Assembly (NCBI GenBank): GCA_903901905.1
Contig: CAIUSQ010000016.1
Location: 1 to 14,307 of the forward strand
DNA from: an uncultured Actinomycetes bacterium
GTDB taxonomy: Bacteria; Actinomycetota; Actinomycetes; Nanopelagicales; Nanopelagicaceae
DNA length: 14,307 bases
Reading direction: 5' to 3'
Shown here: positions 1 to 5,621 of the stretch, in pieces
Numbering within the stretch: position 1 is the stretch's first letter
Layout: every line of letters starts with the position of its first letter
Translations under genes and position numbers: made by a program
The notes under the pieces: generated by a model
What the model saw: the letters and a program-made list of their open reading frames with translations, nothing else
What the model was told of the DNA's origin: nothing
Databases searched by the model: none

Positions 1-1128
1 AAGATTGGTTCTTTATTGCCTGAGACAGGAAGCCTTGCATTCCTTGGGCCACCAGAGTTTGCAGGAGTTGATCTAGCTGTTGCTGATATCAACGCCGCAG
101 GTGGAGTTCTTGGAGAAAACATTGAGCACATTCGTGGCGACTCAGGAGATACAAGTACTGACATCGCACAACAGACTGCTGACTCACATATCTCAGCAGG
201 CGTAAGTGCAATTGTTGGTGCAGCATCATCTGGAGTTTCATTCACAGTAATCGATAAGATTGCTGGCGCTGGAATCGTCCACTTCTCACCAGCAAACACA
301 TCACCAGATTTCACAAACTATGCAGATGACGGTTACTACTTCCGTTCAGCTCCTTCAGATACTTTCCAGGGAGCAGTTCTTGGTCAGTTGATGGCCAAGG
401 AAGGCGCAAAGAATGTCGCAATCCTAAACCTTGATGATGCATACGGAAATGGTCTTGCTAAGTACGCAATGGCTGCATTTACCGGAACATCAACAAACAT
501 TGTTTACAACCCACAGGCTTCAGACTTCTCAGCTGATGTTGCAAAGGCAAAGGCTGCAAAGCCAGATGCAATTGCGATTATCGGTTTTGATGAGACAGTA
601 AAGATTTTCACTGAGCTTATCAAGCAGGGAATCGGACCTAATAAGGTTAAGACATACCTAGTAGACGGAAACCTTTCAAGCGGTGCTTATAAGGATCTAC
701 CTGCAGGAATTATGAAGGGCGTTAAGGCAACACTGCCTGGAGTTTTTGCTGATGGAGATCTTCAGAACCGTCTACTTTCAGTAGATCCAGCTTTGACAGA
801 CTTCTCATATGCTGCAGAGTCATACGATGCAGTAGTTTTGATCGCACTTGCAGCAGAGCAAGGTGGAGCAACAGATGGTGCAACCATCCGTGACAACCTC
901 GTATCTGTCTCAAAGGATGGCACAAAGTGCACAACCTTTGCTGATTGTAAGGCTCTCATTGCAGAAGGAACAGACATCGACTATGACGGTGTATCTGGTC
1001 CAATTGAGTTCGCTGACAATGGCGATCCTTCATACGCAACTATGGGTGTGTATGTTTACGAAGCAAATGACAAGTACGTAGCACTACCAGCAGAGTTCAT
1101 CTCTGGTGATGTGCCAGCGGGCGAGTAA
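1..1128 (+). CDS. ABC transporter substrate-binding protein, branched-chain amino acid (LivK-like), 5' partial
   Basis: This is the extracytoplasmic receptor of a HAAT-family importer (leucine/isoleucine/valine, amides or related solutes), which delivers its ligand to the LivHM permease. The reading frame is open from base 1 with KIGSLLPETG, the usual first strand and binding loop of the periplasmic-binding-protein type I fold. The true start and lipoprotein or secretion signal therefore lie left of the window; the TTG at 16 is internal. The 375 visible residues cover both lobes. The GAASSGVS segment (about 73-80) and the ESYDAVVLIALA segment (about 273-284) are family-typical. Cys310 and Cys316, before the YDGVSGPIEF stretch, could form a disulfide. 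Every one of 19 lysine codons is AAG, a bias that suggests very high expression. The gene faces its probable partners livF-livH head on instead of sharing their operon. The substrate cannot be fixed from sequence. Confidence 0.93.
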   Translation, partial: KIGSLLPETGSLAFLGPPEFAGVDLAVADINAAGGVLGENIEHIRGDSGDTSTDIAQQTADSHISAGVSAIVGAASSGVSFTVIDKIAGAGIVHFSPANTSPDFTNYADDGYYFRSAPSDTFQGAVLGQLMAKEGAKNVAILNLDDAYGNGLAKYAMAAFTGTSTNIVYNPQASDFSADVAKAKAAKPDAIAIIGFDETVKIFTELIKQGIGPNKVKTYLVDGNLSSGAYKDLPAGIMKGVKATLPGVFADGDLQNRLLSVDPALTDFSYAAESYDAVVLIALAAEQGGATDGATIRDNLVSVSKDGTKCTTFADCKALIAEGTDIDYDGVSGPIEFADNGDPSYATMGVYVYEANDKYVALPAEFISGDVPAGE

Positions 1129-1143
1129 TTAGCTAAATAAGTA

Positions 1144-1183
1144 ATAAGAATGGCCCGCCGGTTTTTCGGCGGGCCATTCTTAT
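1144..1183. terminator. Bidirectional terminator between livK-like gene and livF
   Basis: A perfect 17-bp inverted repeat (ATAAGAATGGCCCGCCG, 1144-1160, and its complement, 1167-1183) closes a six-base GTTTTT loop. The GC-rich inner stem and AT-rich outer stem give each strand an A/T run on both flanks. There is no long U tract beyond the stem on either strand. It sits in the 84-bp gap between two convergent stop codons, so it most likely ends both transcripts. Confidence 0.88.
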
Positions 1184-1212
1184 GTTTAAAGTGTTTAAAT
1201 AATAAGTACCAG

Positions 1213-1950
1213 TTACTTCTTGGCTAGTGTTCCTAGATACAGTTCAATAACTTTAGGATCAGTTGAAAGTGATTTTCCAGTGCCTTCGTAGGCATTCTTA
1301 CCTTGATCTAGAACATATCCTCGATCAACGATCTGTAAGCATCTACGCGCATTTTGCTCGACCATGATTACTGTTACACCGATTTTGTTAATTTCACGCA
1401 CACGGACAAATACTTCGTCCTGCAAAGCTGGGGAGAGACCAGCACTTGGTTCATCAAGCAGCAGCACAGATGGATTCATCATTAACGCTCGGCCCATAGC
1501 CACCATCTGACGCTCTCCGCCAGATAAAGATCCAGCACGTTGCTTACGGCGAGTACCAAGAGTTGGAAAGAGTTCGGTTACAAAGTCAAAGCGCTCTGAG
1601 AACTTATTAGGCGATTGAAATGCACCCATCTGCAAGTTCTCTTCAATCGTTAGGGAGGGGAAGACGTTATTACTCTGTGGAACAAAGCCAATACCCATGG
1701 CAACCAACTGGTCTGCTCTCATATTAGTTATCTCTTCACCAGAAAGGGTCACTTGTCCTTCACGTATTTTGACAAGACCAAATAAGGCTTTGAGCAACGT
1801 TGATTTACCTGCTCCGTTGGGCCCAATGATTCCTACGAGCTCACCCTTATTTGCATATAAATTACAACCATTGAGAATATTTATACCAGGAAGATATCCA
1901 GCAACTAAATCTTTTGCCGAAACTAGTGGAGTGTTAGTCATCGATTCCAT
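1213..1950 (-). CDS. livF: Branched-chain amino acid ABC transporter ATP-binding protein LivF
   Basis: This is the second ATPase of the HAAT importer. It pairs with LivG under the LivHM permease at the cytoplasmic face. The 245 residues are family length. Visible motifs are Walker A GPNGAGKST (43-51), Q-loop Gln92, signature LSGGE (142-146), Walker B VLLLDEP (162-168) with catalytic Glu167, and D-loop SAGLSP (169-174). The usual H-loop histidine is replaced in VEQN (Gln199), which is the normal LivF state and separates it from LivG. The ATG start at 1950 has GAGGGAG upstream with about 8 nt spacing; the second ATG at 1941 lacks such a site. It lies 3 nt after the livG stop and is the last gene of the livHMGF run, ending at the shared hairpin. 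Confidence 0.95.
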   Translation of the reverse strand: MESMTNTPLVSAKDLVAGYLPGINILNGCNLYANKGELVGIIGPNGAGKSTLLKALFGLVKIREGQVTLSGEEITNMRADQLVAMGIGFVPQSNNVFPSLTIEENLQMGAFQSPNKFSERFDFVTELFPTLGTRRKQRAGSLSGGERQMVAMGRALMMNPSVLLLDEPSAGLSPALQDEVFVRVREINKIGVTVIMVEQNARRCLQIVDRGYVLDQGKNAYEGTGKSLSTDPKVIELYLGTLAKK

Positions 1951-1953
1951 GGT

Positions 1954-2808
1954 TTAGGCTCCCTCACTCGTTAAATCGGTATCGTGATGAGCGCCCAAGT
2001 AGGCTTCAATCACCTGTGTATTTCCCATGACAGTTGCTGGTGTTCCCTCGGCAATAATCTGACCCTGTGCCATAACAATTACCCAGTCGCTAATCTCATG
2101 AACCATATCCATATCATGCTCAACGAACAGGACTGTCTTTCCTTCATTACGCAGCTCTTTGATATGTTCCAAGAGAGATTGCTTCAGTGCAGGGTTTACA
2201 CCGGCCATTGGCTCATCAAGCATCACCATCTCTGGCTCAACCATCAGCGCTCTTGCCATTTCAAGAAGTTTTCTCTGTCCGCCAGAAAGTGCGGCAGCAA
2301 AGTCATCTTGCTTTTCCAAAAGTTTAAAGTTTGTGAGAATAGATACTGCCTTCACACGGATTGCAGCCTCTTGAGAACGCCAGATCCAAGGAAAAACTGA
2401 GCGCAGCACGGATTCACCTTTTTGTGCTCTAGCTCCGAGCAACATGTTTTCTATAACAGTTAAGCGATATAGAGCCTTAGTTAACTGAAAAGTTCTTACC
2501 ATTCCAAGTCGTGCGACTTTATGTGGTGGAATGCCGTTGAGAGCCTTGCCATTAAAACTCCATGTGCCCGAGTTTGGAGAGTCATAACCTGTCAGCAGAT
2601 TAAAAAATGTTGTTTTGCCGGCGCCATTTGGGCCGATAAGTGCGGTGATAGATCCACGTTGAATCTCAACATGATCAACATTGACGGCAGTCAAGCCACC
2701 GAACTGACGCGTTATTTTATCTGCAATTAATATTGGATCTGGTTTAGATGATCCAGGCGTCTGGGATGTAGTCAAGGCAAAGTCTGCCCCGGAGTTATGC
2801 TTTTGCAT
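1954..2808 (-). CDS. livG: Branched-chain amino acid ABC transporter ATP-binding protein LivG
   Basis: This is the first ATPase of the importer, expected to form the LivG/LivF nucleotide-binding heterodimer. From the ATG at 2808 it has 284 residues: Walker A GPNGAGKTT (59-67), Q-loop Gln108, signature LSGGQ (174-178), Walker B EMVMLDEP (193-200) with Glu199, and H-loop His231. The insert between Q-loop and signature (about 125-165) and the C-terminal EGTPATVMGNTQVIEAYLG segment are LivG-typical. The first 24 residues, before the ABC core, look disordered. The frame is open to a TTG at 2835, but ATG 2808 has AAGGAG 10 nt upstream and is preferred. The start overlaps the livM end by 14 nt, suggesting translational coupling. 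Confidence 0.94.
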   Translation of the reverse strand: MQKHNSGADFALTTSQTPGSSKPDPILIADKITRQFGGLTAVNVDHVEIQRGSITALIGPNGAGKTTFFNLLTGYDSPNSGTWSFNGKALNGIPPHKVARLGMVRTFQLTKALYRLTVIENMLLGARAQKGESVLRSVFPWIWRSQEAAIRVKAVSILTNFKLLEKQDDFAAALSGGQRKLLEMARALMVEPEMVMLDEPMAGVNPALKQSLLEHIKELRNEGKTVLFVEHDMDMVHEISDWVIVMAQGQIIAEGTPATVMGNTQVIEAYLGAHHDTDLTSEGA

Positions 2809-3790
2809 CAAGTGCCAACTCCTTCTTATCGCCAAATATTCCTTGTGGTCTAAAGATCATCAGCAACATCAATCCAAGACCCATGAGCATGAATCGAATC
2901 TGACCGACTTGGTTAACTCCAATGAGCCAATCTGGAATTATGTTTGAAGTTACGCCAGCTCGAAGAACCTGCTCAATAAATACAATCAAGAACCAGAAAA
3001 TCATGGCTCCAACTATTGGGGCAAATACTCTGGCGGCTCCTCCAAGAATAAGAACTGTGTAGGCAAAGAACGTCAGCGCTGTTCCATAGTTATCGGGCTG
3101 CACTGATTGACGTGAAAGTGCGTAGACGAATCCTGCTATAGATCCGATGACACCACCAATGATTAGCGACTGCATTTTGTATAGATAAACGTTCTTGCCA
3201 AGCGAGCGAACAGCATCTTCATCTTCACGGATTGCCCGCATAACGCGGCCCCATGGGGAGTTGACCATGACCCACATAACGAAAGTAATCAGTGCTACGA
3301 GAATCCAACCAGTAATAACAACCCATAGATCATTTCCGTTAAAGCGGAGAATGGGAGTTGTAAGCCCTTGCTTGAATGGATTGAGGTCGAAGAACTCTTT
3401 ACCAAATTTTCCAGTGATTCCATCAGAGCCACCCAGAGAGCCATTAAATGTTGCAGAGCGTGCAATTTGGCGAACGATTTCGGCCGCTGCGATCGTAACG
3501 ATCGCAAGATAGTCGGCTCGCAATCTTAAGGTAGGGACTCCCAAAAGAAGTGCAAAGAGAATAGAGTTGAAAATACCAATCAAAAGTGCGAGCCATAGTG
3601 AAAGCCCAAATGTAATAACAGGTACAGCCACGCTATAGGCACCAATTGCCAAAAAGCCAGCCTGGCCAAAGTTAAGAAGACCTGTGTAACCAAAGTGCAT
3701 GTTCAAACCAATAGCAGCAAGTGCGAAGATGATCGCATTGACTCCAAGAGTTGCACTCAGGGTTTGCTGAATAATAAAGAGAATGTCCAT
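2795..3790 (-). CDS. livM: Branched-chain amino acid ABC transporter permease LivM
   Basis: This is an inner-membrane permease subunit that forms the transport channel with LivH. The 331 residues are strongly hydrophobic, with about nine or ten membrane segments. Family marks are the early GYTGLLNFGQAGFLAIGAY segment (34-52), LRLRADYLAIVTIAAAEI (88-105), the cytoplasmic coupling loop RAIREDEDAVRSLGKN (185-200) that contacts the ATPases, and the closing FRPQGIFGDKK (313-323). The ATG at 3790 directly abuts the livH stop codon with no spacer. Its likely ribosome site, AGAGG about 9 nt upstream, lies in the end of livH, so the two permease genes are probably translated together. The charged tail after RPQGIFG is short. 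Confidence 0.95.
   Translation of the reverse strand: MDILFIIQQTLSATLGVNAIIFALAAIGLNMHFGYTGLLNFGQAGFLAIGAYSVAVPVITFGLSLWLALLIGIFNSILFALLLGVPTLRLRADYLAIVTIAAAEIVRQIARSATFNGSLGGSDGITGKFGKEFFDLNPFKQGLTTPILRFNGNDLWVVITGWILVALITFVMWVMVNSPWGRVMRAIREDEDAVRSLGKNVYLYKMQSLIIGGVIGSIAGFVYALSRQSVQPDNYGTALTFFAYTVLILGGAARVFAPIVGAMIFWFLIVFIEQVLRAGVTSNIIPDWLIGVNQVGQIRFMLMGLGLMLLMIFRPQGIFGDKKELALDAKA
2809..2824 (-). promoter_or_regulatory. Ribosome binding site deciding the livG start
   Basis: On the minus strand, AGAAGGAG followed by ten bases leads into ATG 2808. The site lies inside the livM coding end. It would fall inside the coding sequence if translation began at TTG 2835, so it argues for the shorter LivG. 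Confidence 0.7.
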
Positions 3791-5086
3791 TTATCCGATC
3801 CTCTCTTTTCTACCCAATATTCCTTGTGGGCGAACGATCAAAATCAAGATAAGAACGATCAAGGCGCCCACATACTTTAACTCTGTTGGGATAAAGAGCG
3901 TCGAAAGCTGTACAAAAAGTCCAATGATTAAAGAACCAACAAGAGCGCCGTTTGCTGTGCCCAACCCACCCAATGTAACTGCTGCAAATATAAGTAGCAG
4001 CATGTCCTGACCCATAAGGAAGCTAACCCCTTGGTTGACAGTCACGATAACTCCTGCATAACCGGCAAGTGCTGCACCCAAGATCCAAACTGCCTGGATT
4101 ACTTTTTGAACATCGATTCCGGAAGCTGATGCTAAGGCTGGGTTATCAGCTACTGCTCGACTTGCTTTGCCCATGCGGGTACGAAGAAGCCAAAGCGTTG
4201 CAAATACGATAAATCCGATTCCAATGACCGTTGTTAGAATTGATTTTGGTGTGATGTTTACCAATCCAAGCTCTAATCCAGCCTGTCCTGCGTACTGTGG
4301 AAGTTGCCTTGTGTCTCCACCGAAGAGGAAAAGGAAGAAGTAACGTAAAAAGATTGCAAAGCCGATTGAGACAACGAGCATGGCGATTAAACCGGTGCCA
4401 CGCCTTCGAAGAGGTTTCCACAGGTATCTGTCCTGCAAGAATCCAGAGATAAAGGCACTGAGGACAACTGCGATCGGCGCAGCAATAATTACGGGGAGTT
4501 TTGCTATCGCACTGAAGTAATAGGTAAGAAGTCCGGCAAAAGTTAAGATCTCACCATGGGCAAAATTTGTTAACCCCGTTGTTCCAAAAATAAGGTTAAG
4601 TCCGAGTGCGGCCAAAGCGATGATTAGACCCAGAATTAATCCATCTACTGTTAATTGAGCCGAACGCTCCAACATCGTGGCCTTTTCAACCCCAGGTCCA
4701 ATAGGAAAGAGAATCCGCAGCTCGACACCCAACATAAATACGTTTGCCTTAGCAGTTCCCTTTGTTGGATCAGTCAGCGCCTGTCCTGAAGGAAGATCAC
4801 CTTCATTAATAGTTGCGCTGTATGTTCCCTTTGTTGGAATAAGTACTTCCCATGCTCCAAGAGCGTCCGTTGTTACATCTGCACTAAATCCCTCTGGGCC
4901 TGCGATTGAAATACCGACTCCTTCAAGAGGTTGTTCGGTAGAACCGGTAACAACACCGTAGAGTTTTGTTGGAGTTTCGGTTGCGTGCGCAGGTGTGGCG
5001 ATTAAAGAGATTCCTGTTGTTGCACTTAACATTGCGATAGTCGAAAGAATCAAACGGGCGCTGATCTTTTTAATTGCAAAATTCAA
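3791..5086 (-). CDS. livH: LivH-type permease fused to a signal peptide and extracytoplasmic beta-domain
   Basis: The C-terminal part (about 145-431) is the LivH permease of the importer: DGLILGLIIALAALGLNLIFG, the GLTNFAHGE motif (171-179), the coupling loop GKASRAVADNPALASASGI (306-324) and the ending VRPQGILGRK. Ordinary LivH proteins are about 290-310 residues. This one has about 140 extra at the front. Residues 1-35 read as a secretion signal: basic start (MNFAIKKISAR), hydrophobic core, and cleavage site AHA|TE. Residues about 40-120 look like a small beta-sandwich of the carboxypeptidase-regulatory or transthyretin-like kind (LYGVVTG, PLEGVGISIAG, TTDALGAWEVLIPTKGTYSA). The start is taken as TTG 5086, with GGAG 6 nt upstream. 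The frame is open to an ATG at 5131, which has no ribosome site and lies over a palindrome. It is the first gene of livHMGF. The domain's role is unknown; it may bind solute or help receptor docking. Confidence 0.88.
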   Translation of the reverse strand: MNFAIKKISARLILSTIAMLSATTGISLIATPAHATETPTKLYGVVTGSTEQPLEGVGISIAGPEGFSADVTTDALGAWEVLIPTKGTYSATINEGDLPSGQALTDPTKGTAKANVFMLGVELRILFPIGPGVEKATMLERSAQLTVDGLILGLIIALAALGLNLIFGTTGLTNFAHGEILTFAGLLTYYFSAIAKLPVIIAAPIAVVLSAFISGFLQDRYLWKPLRRRGTGLIAMLVVSIGFAIFLRYFFLFLFGGDTRQLPQYAGQAGLELGLVNITPKSILTTVIGIGFIVFATLWLLRTRMGKASRAVADNPALASASGIDVQKVIQAVWILGAALAGYAGVIVTVNQGVSFLMGQDMLLLIFAAVTLGGLGTANGALVGSLIIGLFVQLSTLFIPTELKYVGALIVLILILIVRPQGILGRKERIG

Positions 5087-5100
5087 GTCGCGCTCCAAAT
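5087..5100 (-). promoter_or_regulatory. Ribosome binding site deciding the livH start
   Basis: On the minus strand, TTTGGAG lies six bases before TTG 5086. Translation from there gives a protein that begins directly with a classic signal-peptide n-region (MNFAIKKISAR). The upstream ATG at 5131 has no purine-rich site before it and would add 15 residues with a mixed-charge, non-signal character. Confidence 0.6.
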
Positions 5101-5117
5101 CTGTTATCAGTGCAATG

Positions 5118-5133
5118 TGATGCAGATGCATCA
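5118..5133. promoter_or_regulatory. 16-bp palindrome upstream of livH, candidate operator
   Basis: TGATGCA and TGCATCA form perfect 7-bp arms around a two-base centre. The site lies about 30 bp upstream of the preferred livH start, in the 89-bp gap after the thioesterase gene, just upstream of a weak -10-like GATAAC on the minus strand. Size and symmetry suit a dimeric repressor such as a GntR or LacI family protein. No regulator gene lies nearby, and chance occurrence is possible. Confidence 0.4.
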
Positions 5134-5175
5134 GGCTTTTAATTGAGCCTAGGCCGCTAACCTTAACTAACGGAC

Positions 5176-5586
5176 CTAGACCTCGGCAAGGATCAGGCAG
5201 GTGATGCGAGCCGTGCAGGTTCTTTCCCCAGCCTCATTTGTTATAACAATTTCATAGGAGCATAGGGTTTTACCAAGTGAAATCGGTGTTGCAACTGCTG
5301 TAACAAGGCCAGATCGAGCCGGACGGTGATGAGTGGCATTGATATCAACGCCGACTACTCGGCGATTAGCTCCTGCATGAATCTGCGCACCGATCGACCC
5401 AAGAGATTCCGCCAATACGACGCTTGCTCCGCCATGGAGTAGTCCAGCCGGCTGAGTGTTTCCTTCCACCGGCATAGTTGCAACAAGGCGCTGGGCCGAG
5501 GCTTCAATAATCTCAATACCCATCTTCGTACCAAGATCGCCATTGCCACGTTCTTTAATTATTGCAAGTAAATCTTGTTGCGTCAT
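5176..5586 (-). CDS. Hotdog-fold acyl-CoA thioesterase (PaaI / MenI-EntH-like)
   Basis: This is a predicted cytoplasmic thioesterase that hydrolyses an acyl- or aroyl-CoA (or carrier-bound) thioester. The 136 residues match a single hotdog domain. The family core is present: NTQPAGLLHGGASVVLAESLGS (43-64), with the HGG turn (51-53) and Glu60 as the likely catalytic acid, then VVGVDINATHHRPARSG (77-93), which covers the second strand and CoA-binding face. This pattern fits the PaaI/YdiI/EntH group, including 1,4-dihydroxy-2-naphthoyl-CoA thioesterase of menaquinone synthesis, but the substrate cannot be settled here. The ATG at 5586 has no Shine-Dalgarno site but has TATGAT exactly six bases upstream, so the mRNA is probably leaderless. 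It diverges from polA across 35 bp and precedes livH on the same strand with an 89-bp gap, so it may share a transcript with it. Confidence 0.88.
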   Translation of the reverse strand: MTQQDLLAIIKERGNGDLGTKMGIEIIEASAQRLVATMPVEGNTQPAGLLHGGASVVLAESLGSIGAQIHAGANRRVVGVDINATHHRPARSGLVTAVATPISLGKTLCSYEIVITNEAGERTCTARITCLILAEV

Positions 5587-5592
5587 GAGCCA

Positions 5593-5598
5593 ATCATA
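5593..5598 (-). promoter_or_regulatory. -10 element of a probable leaderless promoter for the thioesterase gene
   Basis: TATGAT on the minus strand (five of six consensus bases) ends six bases before ATG 5586, which places the transcription start at or next to the A of the start codon. There is no clear -35 hexamer and no Shine-Dalgarno site in the gap. Confidence 0.55.
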
Positions 5599-5621
5599 AC
5601 TTGTTATCTAGGATTGGTGCC

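Noticed and set aside
16..18. TTG as the start of the left-edge binding protein
   Set aside because: The preceding in-frame codons encode KIGSL, the standard first strand of the mature fold, so the gene continues left of the window.
2809..2835. Longer LivG from TTG 2835
   Set aside because: It would start 27 nt earlier without a good ribosome site, while ATG 2808 has AAGGAG at good spacing.
3195..3512. Open frames of 60-140 codons opposite liv genes, polA, rpsA and uvrB
   Set aside because: They lie fully inside well-identified genes, show no family motif or ribosome site, and are frame shadows.
3830..3850. RPQGI(L/F)G encoded near the ends of both livH and livM, read as a duplication
   Set aside because: It is the shared C-terminal motif of the two homologous permease families, not a recent repeat.
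5133..5150. Small inverted repeat AGGCT..AGCCT between thioesterase gene and livH as a terminator
   Set aside because: The stem is only 5 bp with an 8-base loop and no U tract follows on the minus strand.
5601..5621. Longer PolA from TTG 5601
   Set aside because: The extra seven residues are not part of the usual PolA start, and ATG 5622 has AGGA at 8 nt.
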